A stretch of 64,000 nt of DNA from Limanda limanda (lineage: Eukaryota > Chordata > Actinopteri > Pleuronectiformes > Pleuronectidae): contig NC_083642.1 in the NCBI RefSeq assembly GCF_963576545.1, forward strand, positions 2,999,188 through 3,063,187, given 5' to 3'. Shown piece by piece: positions 1-16,960 of the stretch. Positions within the stretch are counted from its first letter, which is position 1; each line of letters starts with the position of its first letter. The position numbers and the translations under genes are program-made. The notes beneath the pieces were generated by a model that was given only the letters and a program-made list of their open reading frames with translations, did no database searches and was not told where the DNA came from.

Positions 1-94
1 AATGTGCACATGTAGGTCTGAGCCTTTTATCTGAGAGGTGAAACGTCCAGTTCCACTTGTACACGTGTAGAACTGCTGAAGATACAAAGACCTG

Positions 95-150
95 GATGAC
101 AAAGTACTCGAGTACTACAGTACTCGAGTAAATGTACTAAGTTACTGTTC
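95..150. repeat. AGTACTCGAGTA-type palindromic repeat fragment
   Basis: Two copies of agtactcgagta separated by a few bases, then aaatgtacta. It lies in the intron 3' of the TTPAL exon. Degenerate relatives (tracts with agtacttgagtaaatgta or similar) occur near 2930, 11900, 17440 and 28120, so this is a dispersed family rather than a site specific to TTPAL. Confidence 0.5.
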
Positions 151-323
151 ATCACTGGCAACCAGGGCCAACTTTCATTACTTGACAGACTTTGGGGACT
201 CGGACGTTTTCCATCAGGCTGTCCTGTCCTCTGTGAAATGTTACTTTTATCTAAAGCTGCAGTTATTCCGGAATCAGAAATGAGACAGTTTATGTTCTTA
301 TGAATAAAAGTAGGAAGCAGAAC

Positions 324-533
324 CTTCAGTATCATGTCTCTCAGAGCCTGCACATCCCGGAGACGCCACTCTGGTTTCTCCTGCAGCTCCTCCCGCGCCT
401 TGGCCACCAGTTCCGGGGTCAGGCTGCAGGAGTAGATGGGCGGGGGGGGTCCAGGGAACCAGCTGTGTCCTGCAGCTGCGGGGGGGTCCACTGGAGGAGA
501 CATGAGGTCGATGGACTCATGCTGGTCAGCCAT
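324..533 (-). CDS. ttpal: TTPAL, first coding exon (N-terminal 70 residues; gene continues off the left edge)
   Basis: Alpha-tocopherol-transfer-protein-like, a CRAL-TRIO/SEC14-type lipid-binding protein presumed to carry hydrophobic ligands in the cytosol. The exon reads MADQHESID, a proline-rich stretch with GPPPPIYSCSLT, then LVAKAREELQEKPEWRLRDV and QALRDMILK. The KAREELQEKPEWRLRDVQALRDM segment is a near-exact match to the start of the CRAL-TRIO N-terminal helical domain of vertebrate TTPAL as I remember it. The ATG is at 533-531. A 3' splice site (tttccaagcag) ends at 551, so 534-550 is 5' UTR and at least one noncoding exon lies upstream. The donor AAG|gttctg at 324/323 leaves phase 0. 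It is a weaker donor than its neighbours but falls exactly where the match stops. The CRAL-TRIO lipid-binding domain itself is outside the window. Position next to HNF4A agrees with human gene order. Confidence 0.88.
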
Positions 534-550
534 GGACTGACTGGGAGAAG

Positions 551-1565
<1,015 letters not shown>

Positions 1566-1639
1566 GACGTGAAGCTTCTCAGGACGAAGACACACGTGTT
1601 GTGTTAGTTTCCATTGATGAGCGACGGGAAAGCGACAGA

Positions 1640-1830
1640 AGGATGGAACAGCCGCAGGATCTTGGAACAGCCGCAGGATTCAGGACGCAGCGTTAAAAAC
1701 AACAAGCTTCCAGGGGAATCCTGCTTCCGGGTTCTGACACGGAGCTCTCTCATTGGGTCCGTCTGGATCATGTGACGCTGTGACGCACACGCTGTGCTTC
1801 CGCTGTTTTGGCGACCGTGCTGCCTTCAGG
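1640..1830 (-). promoter_or_regulatory. Candidate TTPAL promoter region
   Basis: A locally GC-richer block about 1.2 kb upstream of the coding exon. On the minus strand it carries a CCAAT box (1752-1756) with an E-box-like CATGTGAC and TGACGC repeats close by, and ETS-like cttccg sites on the plus strand. A 16-bp motif (ggaacagccgcaggat) is tandemly repeated at its left end. The position suits a TATA-less promoter for the noncoding first exon of TTPAL. No transcript evidence is available. Confidence 0.3.
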
Positions 1831-1879
1831 GCGGCTGGGAGATTTCCCGACACGACATGTCGCATAGACACAATCCTAA

Positions 1880-2220
1880 ACTTAAAGGGATTCACTCATT
1901 ATCTTATCACTACTAAGCAGATGGAAGTTGGGTGAAGGGTTCGAATCCCCAAAACACTTAAGGGGTGAACAGCGTTGAACCCAAATCCAATACAATTAAA
2001 GTAAATGGTTACCACTTCTTCAAATATAGAAAAAAAAACGTTATAAAAATGTATAAACGCCTCCATGCAGCTGGTGTGGTGTCATCTAAGTGTCTGTAAT
2101 TTAAATGAGGACAAATAGGCTGAAAACATGTTATAAATGAGTCATTTTGAGTCAAATCCCTTCAACCATGTGGTTAAACATCAATAAAGTCCTACACAGT
2201 GTGTAAAACTATTCTCTTTG
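1880..2220 (+). repeat. Possible tRNA-derived interspersed repeat (SINE-like)
   Basis: Contains ggttcgaatcc at about 1938-1948, which fits a pol III B box, followed by a non-tRNA body with an A-rich stretch. I do not see a convincing A box or a folded tRNA, so this is not called a tRNA gene. The family is not identified. Confidence 0.3.
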
Positions 2221-2519
2221 CTGAAGGGGCATTCTCATATAGAAGGTTTTCAGTGATAGTTGGTATTTATTTATTATATAACCTCCTCCTGTCCATTCCA
2301 GTGAAGTCACAAGATACTGTCTGGCCTCATGCTCTCCACTCGTCACACTAAAAGCCAAACACAACATTTACATCCCCATCCTACATCCTGCTTAACATCC
2401 CAGAATATTCAGAAGCAGTTTCTGCCTCATGCAACAAGCAGATTTCTACAGTTGTAGTTTGTCTGCTACATGGTCGACTTCAGTCTTTTCTGAATTTCGC
2501 TGAAGAGGAGGGGGGGGGG

Positions 2520-2925
2520 GGGAGTGATCTTCCCTGCATGAGTCTACCTCAGTCTGCCCTCCCCTTCTCTACTTTCTACTCTTCTCCTCTCATCTCGTTA
2601 TTATATACCATCCCTTTACTGGCTTTACCATATGCACGGACTTTACCACTACATATTCTTATATATTTATATATGTATATATTTTTGTTGTTTTATATAT
2701 ATATATTTTTTTTTTATTGTACTTTCCACTCCAGCAGCACAAGAACACTTCCCTACTGGTTACTGACACAATCACATCATTGCATTCCATTCCTGTATCT
2801 GTAAATATATTCTCCGTATGTGATTTATGTTTGTATGTCAGTGAGGTGTTTAAGTGTTAACTGTAAGCTACTGGATGTTCTAAATTTACCTCGGGATTAA
2901 TAAAGTATCCATCTATCTATCAGAA
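2520..2925 (+). mobile_element. Non-LTR retrotransposon (LINE) 3'-end fragment
   Basis: The segment ends in cctcgggattaataaagtat followed by ccatctatctatc. A conserved 3' UTR tail ending in a short tetranucleotide repeat is characteristic of teleost L2/Rex1-type LINEs. No reverse-transcriptase coding sequence remains, so this looks like a 5'-truncated dead copy. Confidence 0.55.
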
Positions 2926-3539
2926 AAGGAAAGTACTTGGGTAAAGTACTTCCAACACTGGGTTACTTCAACATATGAATACCTGCATACATGTACATGT
3001 GTATCCACATTGAAACTGCCTGTATCCAATGTGTCATTTACACTTGAAACCAGCTGATGGCAGCGTTTGTCTGCTCAGCCACAGTCTGCAGCTCGACCCC
3101 CTCAGGCCACATGCGGTGTTACACCTGTCAGGTATGTTCACAAGCTTCTAAAACATTTCACAGTAATAACTTCATATTTGTATTACAGTGTGTGGTGGTG
3201 TTGTGTTAAGACACTGAAGATATTTGGGTAAATTCAGTTGTGACGTTCATGTGTGAGGCCTTTTAACTGTGGTCATGGGAAACCAGTTATGTCTAAATGC
3301 AGCATGTTGGCATCAGCTCACGATTGTAAAGTTGCTCGAAAGTATCACTGACTGTAAAGTTTATCTCCCAGATTGTGTTCAGTGCTGTCAGAGTTGAATC
3401 AGAGCTACGTGCAGGGGTTTTATGGCAGTTTATCAATCTGAGGCAGCATGTTGCAATATCGTGTGTAATCAGTGAAGCTGCCACGTTGGAGCCGTGATTT
3501 TCCTCCAGCGAGTCGTATACTTCTCATATTCAGCAGTCA

Positions 3540-4130
3540 CCTGCACCAGGGAGGTTACGTTCTCACCCCGGTGTCTCTCTTTTCTGCAATTTGAAGCTTG
3601 AACCATAAAATGTTTGGATTTTTCTTATTGAAATCTCTACTTAAATTAGTAATCGATTATCAAAAGAATCGTTTAATTACCTGCACCGAGGAGGTTATGT
3701 TCTCACCCCGGTGTGTCTCTTTGTTTGCAATTTGAGGCTGGAACCATAAAATGTTTGGATTTTAAATTATTATTAAATTATTAAACGATAATCAAAAGAA
3801 TTGTTTAATTACCTGCATTGAGGAGGTTATGTTTTCACCCCCGTCCGTTTGTCTGTGAGCAAGATTACACACAAACTACCGGACTTATTTCAATGAAACC
3901 TGGTTGGTACAGATCTTTTTTTGGAAGTGATCCTGATAATGCACAGATCCCATAATTTGTTTTCACTTTCTTTATCATTGTGAGATTTTTGAACATTTCT
4001 CAGGGAATACTTCCTGGATCTTGATGAAAAACATCAGGCATATCTAGGGAACCTTTATTTATAAATATGTGCTACTAACAAATCTGGATGTAATGAATTT
4101 TAATGTATTTTCATGGGTCTAAAGAGGCAT
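3540..4130 (+). repeat. Interspersed repeat 'GAGGTTATGTT', with the head triplicated
   Basis: Starts with gaggaggttatgttctcaccc, continues through gattacacacaaactac, tttcaatgaaacctggt and cagggaatacttcctgg, and ends with cttgatgaaa. The head is repeated three times (from about 3540, 3680 and 3812), with copies separated by an AT-rich linker. Relatives occur at about ten places in the window. It has no coding capacity. Confidence 0.75.
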
Positions 4131-4236
4131 TTTATTTATGAACACAACCACATTCATTCTTCTGTAAACTCTTCCCTTGTGATTATGCAGTGGTAGAAAA
4201 CATGGTCGGCAGAAAATGTAAAAATAGATCTTGAGA

Positions 4237-4242
4237 TTTATT
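4237..4242 (-). terminator. Candidate HNF4A poly(A) signal (AATAAA)
   Basis: TTTATT on the plus strand reads AATAAA on the minus strand, about 0.8 kb 3' of the HNF4A stop. It would give a 3' UTR of roughly 0.8 kb. Other weaker hexamers are possible and no transcript end is known. Confidence 0.3.
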
Positions 4243-5048
4243 ATTTCCTGTTCACATTGTAAGGCGAAACATTGCCTGTTTTTAAAAGGCAGTACAGGTT
4301 ACAAGGCACAATTAATTCCATCAGCTAAACCATGACAAAGTACTAAACAAAAAATATAATATATATTTTAAAAACCAATACAACACATCATCGGGAAACG
4401 TCCTCAGTGTGTCTGTGTGTGACTTTTACAAAGTGGCACCACAGAGAATTTCAACATGTTAAATTGTACTTTTGTAAATATGCATTTTCCGGCATTTATA
4501 AAACCAACCACATACATTTGAGTCTTGTCACAGAATCTTTCGGAGACCACCACGTTACGCTTTCTGAGCTCGTGCCTGAAAACAGTTTATCACCAATGAA
4601 CATAAAATAAAAATACTGTGCAACACTAAATACATGACAGTGTAAGGCCTATTGTAACATTCATAAAGTAGTGATCACCACGCCGGACAAAAGCCGCTCT
4701 GCACACTGAGGCCATGCTAATGATGTGATGTTACCCAATAACAAACTCTATGTACAACATTGTGTGTCTCAAAGTGTCGATCTCACAGACCGACAGTTCT
4801 CCTGGAACCTTTCAATGCTGATGGTTTTGTGTGTCTGTCGGTGCAGCTCCTCTGCACCTGCATGCGAGAGCAGAGAGATCCCTGAAGACTCAGAATCTGC
4901 AAGGGACGTCATCGCAATCACATTCTGAATGTGTAGCTACCTCATTGTTTCAGTCACTTTAACAGCTTCAATGCTGATTGTGTATAAACTTACATTTTAA
5001 TGATCTAACACAATATAAAAACTGGTGGAATAAGTATTCAGAGGGCTG

Positions 5049-9322
<4,274 letters not shown>

Positions 9323-9720
9323 GTCTGCTGCTCAGGACTCACAGATCCTCAACTACCTGACAGTGGGGCCGAAAGACTCGTCCAAGAAGCTAATGTGCCC
9401 CCGACCCTCACCCCCTCCTCCTCCTCCTCCTCCTCCTTCTCCTCCTCCTCCTCTTCTCACACCTCCACTAACCCCCCACACACCCCCTCCCCCTGTTCTT
9501 TTGCAGCCTGGCTCCGCCCAGTAACCAGGTCGCTCCCTGGGGCCCCGGCTGGAGTGTGATGGGACCCGCTGGTGTCAGAGAGGAGACCGGTGAGTGACAG
9601 GAGAGCTCGCCTCCTCCTTCTCCTCCTGCTCCTCCTGCTCCTCCTGCTCCTGCCCTCTCGTGCCGCTAACCAGCCAGAGGAGAGGTGGAGTGTCCGTGGT
9701 TGATGGTTAACCAGACCCTT
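9323..9720 (-). promoter_or_regulatory. HNF4A P1 promoter region with HNF1-like site
   Basis: The region directly upstream of the P1 ATG. GTTGATGGTTAAC at 9699-9711 matches the HNF1 consensus GTTAATNATTAAC at all but two positions. HNF1 control of P1 is established in mammals. On the minus strand the region is interrupted by GAGGAGG-type purine tracts (about 9412-9462 and 9609-9652). The transcription start cannot be fixed from sequence; the HNF1-like site would be about 380 bp from the ATG. Confidence 0.4.
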
Positions 9721-12700
9721 CACTGGTGAATCACAGGCGTGGGCTTTTTTCTGTTTTTTTTGTGCAGAGGAGATAGGACAACTTTGATATGTCCCACCTC
9801 CGTCAGTGATAGGGAAACTATTCCTCCACGACAGCACAGTGGAGTCGATCCTTTGCCAAAATCGCTCCGACACCATTAAAAACCAGTTCACTTTACACAC
9901 GGTCCTGAGTGGGACACGCAGGAATCACATGCACACGAGGGAAAAGCAGCTGAGAACAAACAGAGGTATCAGGCCTCATGGATAAGACTCAGGACCCCAT
10001 CACTGCATAAACGTTAAAAACCCACTTCTGATGGGAAATGTGAACTTTCTGTGGCTGTTAACGGTCAAACTGTACAAACGCTCGATCAAACATATCTGTT
10101 AGTGTTTATTATATTCATATACTTTTCTGTTTTTTCATTTCATAGGTTTACATTTATGCTCAGTACCAACAAACCACAGCAAATTCCTTGTTTGTGTAAA
10201 CCTAACTGGCAAAAAGCCTGAATCCGATTCTTCACTCAAGGTCGTAGAGGTTTTAAAGTAAATATGACACTGAGGTACTTTTAATTCCAAGATCTTTATC
10301 TGATAGGACATCGATGGATTATGAGACAATCGTCCCCTGGTTACTAAACATGTACGAAGCCCCTCACCACCAGCAGTGGAAAGTACATTAACTTCATGTA
10401 CATAACTTTATTTTCAGGTACTTTTCCCTCTTGCTGTACTACATATATCAGAAAAAGTACTTTCCACTTCACTTCATCAATGCATTGACGATCACATTGT
10501 TTTCAAGTCATCAATAATGAGAGGGGAATTAGCACGATGATCCAATCAGAGCAGGGAGGGCGGAAAAGTAAAATAATCTCCTTAGGAGTTAGGGAAGGAG
10601 TTAGGGAAGGAGTTAGGGAAGGAGTTAGGGAAGGAGTTAGGGAAGGAGAAACTCTTATTTCACCAGAATTAAACAGCTGGTCTGTTTTTTTTTGTTTTTT
10701 TAGTGCAACTACGAGGTTGTGTTGCTTTAAATGTTGATGCCATTTCCTCTGATGAAGGAGATAAGTGAGGAAGCACTGAAGCTCCTTTCCTCATCTCTTA
10801 TTATGGCGCCCACTGCAATACTTCATGTCACTTGTTATCAAAATTAACTGAACGCCCCCAAAATGGATTTGGAAGAGGCTGAGACTTGCATTAGTGAATA
10901 AGTAACAGTACTTTTACTTTTAATACGTACTTTTAATAATGTGTTAAAAACATGGACGCTGTAACAACAGGTGTTGTATTTACGTGTTTGGAACATTTCA
11001 ACAATAGATTCCTCCTTTTTCCAATATTTATGTAATTTATAGATTTATAGAATTTATAATATTTATAGAGCAAAGAAAAAGGTGCAGGTGTGACACATAG
11101 ATTAATGATTTAAAACATGCATGTCAGAAACATGGCCGCCCCTGCAAGAGACAAGAGGCCAGAAGACAAAAGAAGGGTTTCTAGTGCAACACTGTGAGAG
11201 TGAATCAGAAAGTGATATCATCGCTTTTACAACCTGCTGTTAGGATCACGCCTCTCCGAGCGCCGTCAGGAGCGACTGACAAACACTTGGATTCTGAGAA
11301 GCTCAGATAAGACGTCAAACTGGTTCTAACGAGGTCTTCACTGTCACAAGCTTCTAATCACAGAAATCTACTCCGACGTCCCTCTGCACGGATTCTGAAT
11401 CTGACATTCAACTGAAAACTCACCTTTATTTTTCAATTTTGAATTAATTTTCATCTAAGCCTCTGAACACAGAGTATATGAAGCACTTCTATAATCATGA
11501 GCTCTCAAAGTTCTTTACTCATTCACACTGTTCATCTTCTCCATCAAACATCAACCACTCACATACTGGACCAGAGAATCAAACCGCCAACCTTCTCTAA
11601 GTGGATGACCCGCTCTGCCTCCTGAGCCACAGCCGCCCAAAAGTTCATTCTGATTCCAGAGGAGTTTGTGTTTGAAATTCAAGTTCATTTCTGTTGTTCT
11701 TCATCACACGTATTTGTTTAACTACGTGATACTACAGCATTAAATCAACTTAATTAGAGATCAAATTTATATTTTAAAAGCCGACTTAAAATGCTATTCA
11801 GTGTCTGGATTTAAATGAAACGTCTTCATTCAATAATAAAAATAATGATCTTACAAATAACCGGTTACTACATTTGTTGAAGAATAAAGTCCTAAGTTCC
11901 TTTTGTACAGTACTTGAGTAAATATTGATTCCCCATCTGTGAATTTTCTGTGAGATGTAGTTGAGTAAGAAACTTGTGTTGTTACATTAGAATGATATTG
12001 TAAATAGAAACGAATGAAAAGTAAATGAAGCAAAATGAGAATAAGACCCTAAAGTAATATTTCTCAAGTAAAAAAACCCCAACATTGGATCTGAGCTTTT
12101 ATTGGATTGTTTTTACAAAATAAATTCCCCACTTGCGCAAAAACAGCGTCCACCTCCAGCAAACAGTAGTCGTGTATTTGAAGAGAAAGTGCCAGTACAT
12201 AACAAAAGGTCAACGATCCCGAGTTCAGCCCGACCTCAGCAGCAGTAAAACCCCGTGTAGGTGAACCTGTTAACTATGCACTCAAATTATACTGGGGACT
12301 CGTAAAATTATTTTTCCCTCAGCGGACAAACACCGTAACATTCCTCCAGGCTCCTGTGCACGACGCTGAGATGATGAGTTCAGGCGACAGACACAGAAGG
12401 AAATGGACGTGATCAAGCTGCTGAGTGAAAAACCCTCAGAATCAGTTCTTCAGCCACGATCACAGATTCAGATTCATTGATCTTTGGCTCTTGCAGTGAG
12501 TGGAATCAGTCAAACAGCCTGATTAACTCAATGGGAACGACTCCGCCCACCAGAGGAACGACCAGGGGCCTCCTCCCCCCCCCCCCCCCCCCAATCTGCT
12601 CAGGGACGGTTCCTCTGCATCAGTCGCAGCGTGTTGTTCCACTTGTGTGTACAGAGGTCGTCCATTACAACATTTCTGCATGTTCGATCTGCAGTTGCTC

Positions 12701-14980
12701 ATATTTGCTCAAGAAGTGTGCTGATTATTTTCAAAGCGAGTGATCAGAGGGTGGGGGGGGGGGGGGGATGGGAGGAGAGCTGCACGGCCATTGAGTCACT
12801 CGCAGCGAATCTTATCTCCTCCGCCATTAAACGGCTTTTATTGCCGCCTCAATGTTAAATTTCTGTGAACTCCTCAAGGAAGTGTCATATACACGGGACT
12901 GTAAAGTTTAATCTGTGAGGTCACAGACGTCTCAATCACGAACTGTTCCGATGAGCTAGATAGCGCTGGTTAGCTCCACGCTATCCTGTTAACTTATCTG
13001 CGTTTTGAGGTGGGGGGGTTTGTGCTAACACGATGTGCCCACATTCCCACAGTGCACGGACTGGATGGGACACGTGCACGAGGCTGCAGAGCAAAGAAGA
13101 ACGTCACTGCAGCTCAGGGTCGTCCCAACTCGCCCAGTTCAAATCTGGACCCTGCTGGGAAATGAACCAAATCATATCTTTCTTTCTTTCTTTCTTTCTT
13201 AGTTTCTATACGAAGGAAACACTTTCTGCAGATGTGTAACTCTCAGTGTAGATGTAACCGAGTCAGACACGACACTAGTGAAAGATTACATGTTCAAATT
13301 CAAACAGAAATTGAAGAAGTTGAGCATCATCTGAACCAAATGATGTTCTGATAAAGTGAAGCAGAGCAAAGTGACCGAGGTTTTAGCAGAGATCGGTTCT
13401 GGGGGAAATCTTCACATGATGTTTAAAGTTCTGCTCACAGGAAGTTATTAGTAAATATAAGTTTTCCCGTTTTTCTTTGTCAAGTCTGAATTTTTTATAA
13501 TTGCATGTTTAAACTATAAGTACGACCTCATGTTGTGTTGATCACGTTTACAGACCAACTCCGAAACTTGTTCTGTCGTTGAAGTTCTCAGAACACGGGA
13601 CAAGGACCAAATAAAACAGACAAATAAAACAATAAATAACTTTTTCTCAAAGATGGTTCCTGTCGATCTTATCACACTGATGTTTGTTCAAGTGTTCGTG
13701 TTTCTGATACGTTCGGTTATTTGATGATATAAAAACTGAGACTTGATTGCTCGAGTATCGACTCCGACTCCAAAGAAGGTAGCGCTGATCTCTGGGAGGT
13801 TTGGGCCTCATTACTGGATAAAGGGAGAAAGTGAAAATCTGCGTCAATTTTTATTAACAATGACATCAACCATGAAGTTTTGCTGTTGAGTGAAACATGT
13901 TGTTGGATTTTGGAGGTTTTGCATCAGGATTGAAAATGTCCAATAGGTGTAAAATCAATAACATTCCAAGTTGTACTACAGCTTGTGTACTCTGCTGGAA
14001 CTAAAACATAAAACTGAGATGGTGAACATGGTGCAGCAGAGAGTGAGCAAGTTCACAACAGCCACACAAGCTGTTAGCATGAATTTAGACTTTTTATCTT
14101 GTTAAATATTAAATGAAATATGAAATAAAAAGTTATGAACGTTAACATATCATGAAATCATGTGGTGAACATGTTTATAAAATATATTTATTCATAAGAG
14201 GGTGTTCATCAGAAAACAGATCTGTTGGGAATTAAAGTATTAAAAACTAAAACTAACTTTGATTGTTAAATTTATCAAACTTTGTGATTGTTTTGTTTTC
14301 AATTTTTAATAATTTAATTCAGCATAAGTCACAAGTTAACTTCAGATGTGACGTTGCAGAGACACAACAGTTGTTTATGAGACGACCACATGGAGTTTTC
14401 ATCTTGTGTTCATTTTATTGAATCTTGTTTTATTATATCTACATTTTGTTTTTGGATTAATTCTCTTTCTTAATTTTTTATTGTTTTATTCATTTTTTGT
14501 AATGTTTGTTATTTATAAATCCAAATTAGTTTGCCGGTTAAAAGTCGTTTACACAGAATACAAATATAAATCACATTTCCAGTCACGTTTTTGCAGATGC
14601 AGAATAAATGGAGCAGGTCAAGCTGAATCTGAACTCTTTGCACGGCACTGGTTATGATCCCGGCTGCAGCTGAAAACAACTGTGTGCAAAATACATCTCC
14701 AGTGCAGTGGGAGGCTGCCATGCGGAAATGTGATGGGCCAGAGAGTGTTGTCTTATAATCAGTCACCCAAACTCTTGCCCTGGGGCTAAAAGTCAAAGGA
14801 TCGCTGAGACCTGATGTAATACTTGTGTGATTCTCCCCTTTGAAACTTCAAACTCCAGTTTGTGAACAAAGTCCTGTCTATCTTCCGAATAGGAATCTCC
14901 GACCACTGACCAAACTCCATTTGCAACCACTGCCTATTTGTACTTTCTCCTCCATGACTACATCTCATTTCCCCGTAGTG
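9721..14980. other. HNF4A P1-P2 interval, left part: no gene seen
   Basis: Mostly AT-rich noncoding sequence lying in the first intron of P2 transcripts and upstream of P1. It contains a minisatellite (10585-10648), two poly-C/poly-G runs (12575-12592 and 12752-12768), a (TTTC)n tract near 13178-13200, fragments of the AGTACTTGAGTA repeat near 10400 and 11900, and a repeat tail near 11560-11640 (gaatcaaaccgccaacctt). No splice-consistent coding exon was recognised. Confidence 0.5.
10585..10648 (+). repeat. 12-bp minisatellite, unit GGAGTTAGGGAA, about 5 copies
   Basis: A perfect tandem array that contains the telomere hexamer TTAGGG within each unit but is not a telomere repeat, because its period is 12. 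Its core resembles the 25-bp unit of the FITM2 intron array (33612-35440). Confidence 0.95.
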
Positions 14981-15017
14981 TGAGCTGAAAGGGAAGCGGC
15001 AGGGCAGCGGCGTAGTA

Positions 15018-15345
15018 AAGTCAAAGATCAGGAGCCAGCGTCTGGGAGGAGAAGACGGCCATAGAGGCCCGGAGGAGTTAATAAGAGGTGGAATATACAC
15101 TGACTGGGGACCTACTCTGTTTCTCTCAGAGCCGGAACCACAGGGGAAATGTGAGTGTTTGTGAGACTCGTCCGGCAGCGAGTCGAGTTGATAAGAATAA
15201 AACAGAAGGAGACAATGTGCTGGCTGCAGCAGGTTTGAGGCCAGCAGGAAAACGCTGTTCTCCTGCAGTAGATGGAGGAGATAGGTGAGTAGAGTGTCAT
15301 GGCAAAGACCTTGTCAACAGATAACTATCTGCAAATAACACGGCT
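15018..15345. promoter_or_regulatory. Candidate endodermal enhancer: HNF4-type DR1, GATA pair, FOX site
   Basis: AAGTCAAAGATCA at 15018-15030 is close to the HNF4 DR1 consensus. AGATAACTATCT at 15319-15330 is a palindromic GATA pair, immediately followed by gcaaataaca, whose complement contains the forkhead core TATTTGC. It lies between HNF4A P1 and P2. Motif matches alone are weak evidence, so this is a proposal. Confidence 0.3.
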
Positions 15346-16054
15346 TATGCAAGCCCCTGTGGCTGAGCCGGGGAATATCATATGTTCCGTGCCACGGGAA
15401 TAATGTCTTTTATTTTACTTTCTTTTAATGAAAGTATTTCCTGATTGTGTTGTTTCAGTGTGTTTGGTTTCTCCTGCCTTGATTCTGGAAAATACTGTCA
15501 CACAGCTCGGATAAAACATATCACTTCTACTTTTTCTGGATCTCTAGAAGCTAATTTGTTCTCCGAGGCCCAAAAACTCAGTTAACATGTCATTCATACA
15601 TGTTATTTAAAGTTTTGTGCTAATCTGATAATCCTTGTTAACCAGAACGATTAAAAACTCTACTTTAGTCACATAACGTCAGTGTTAAGGTGATTAACTG
15701 TCGATTTGTAGGGATGATTTCTAAATGGGCTGAAATCAGATCTTTTCTTTGAAGCAGCAGTCGTCTCCTGTGATGCTTGTTTGTCTCAGGCTAATGATGA
15801 ACTAGTGTCTGTGGAGCTGTGATATAAAACACAAGTAAATAAATGGAGGGTTGCATGAAGTAAGGAAAGATTTAACACTTTAAATGACTTTAGACGTGCG
15901 TTTAAAAATATTTTACTATTTCTTCAAGTCCGATATTTATTTCTAAATAAAATCGATTCCCTCCGTGATGTTTCAGGCTGAGGTCTCGGGCGTTTGGTGA
16001 AAACCTGCTTCATCCCGTTCCACATCCAGTCAGACTGAAGCTCAGCCTCCGTGC

Positions 16055-16310
16055 ACCAAATAAGTAAACAATTGCATCAATAAACACGGAGAGCATTGCG
16101 AGACGTAAATCAATCACAGCGCGTGATAAGGGACAGTAATCATTAACTCTGTTTTGCTGAGAATTCATTTTGGCTGCCGGCCCGATCGCCTCAGTCAGCA
16201 GCTCGGGCCCGGAGCACTTCTATCTCTCTGATTCTCCAAAGGTGCTTCAGTCATCAGCCAATCGATAGACGTTTGACCCCATCACGAATAACAAGGCACT
16301 AAATATTCTG
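16055..16310. promoter_or_regulatory. Candidate liver/pancreas enhancer: FOXA, HNF6 and HNF1 motif cluster
   Basis: Within about 90 bp there are GTAAACA (16064-16070) and CAATAAACAC (16077-16086), both FOXA-like; AAATCAATCA (16108-16117), which fits ONECUT/HNF6; and AGTAATCATTAAC (16135-16147), which matches HNF1 at all but two positions with a perfect right half-site. A GC-richer block follows to about 16310. This combination is what hepatocyte and pancreatic enhancers use, and the position between the two HNF4A promoters fits. No conservation data were available. Confidence 0.4.
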
Positions 16311-16694
16311 AAATTAGAGTAATCGGGGCAACAAAACACTTTGGAGAGAAATTCGTAAAAATCTGTATTTGTGATCGAGACACTTTCAGCTGGTGAGGTC
16401 ACATGCTGCTCAGTCCCTCTTTTATTTTATATCGCAGAGAAACTGTTTTATTTTACAGCCACGTTTCTGTTACGGTGGTCGGAAACAAACATAACATATA
16501 TAAACCCCTTAATTCATGTAAAAGAAGCCATATCACAGTGTTTGACGAGTAAAAAATCATGCATCCAAGTTTTACTTCAATAAAAACACGTTATGATACT
16601 GAAGGAGCTCATTTTAACATCTCAATATTCTGTAATGAAGCTTTAATCTACAATAATGCATTAACGTTTATACTTATTTTACTGCGTTTGTTTG

Positions 16695-16960
16695 TTAGTT
16701 GGCAGGATTGTGCAAACAAGGCAGATGACCATGAAACTTGGTGAACGGATGTTGTTTGTGTCGGGAAAGAACAAATTAAAGTTTGGTGCAGATCCAGGAT
16801 TTATTTGTTCACTTTCTCTAATATTGTGAACTATTGCGTTTTTCAACTTTTTCACCAATTTCTCAGAGAATAATCTTGATGAAAGAAATCAGTTCTGTTT
16901 CGATTCTATCAACTCTCTGGTTTACTTGTATATGTCGAATTGATCTGAATCTGCAGGGTT
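16695..16960 (+). repeat. Interspersed repeat 'GAGGTTATGTT' copy
   Basis: Contains accatgaaacttggtgaac, gtttggtgcagatccaggat, tttctcagagaataatcttg and atgaaagaaatcag, the recurring body of the family described at 3540-4130. Confidence 0.7.

Noticed and set aside
1936..1950. A tRNA gene (ggttcgaatcc B-box)
   Set aside because: No convincing A box, acceptor stem or cloverleaf around it; more likely a decayed SINE-type repeat.
10585..10648. Interstitial telomere repeat
   Set aside because: TTAGGG occurs once per 12-bp unit, not as a (TTAGGG)n array.
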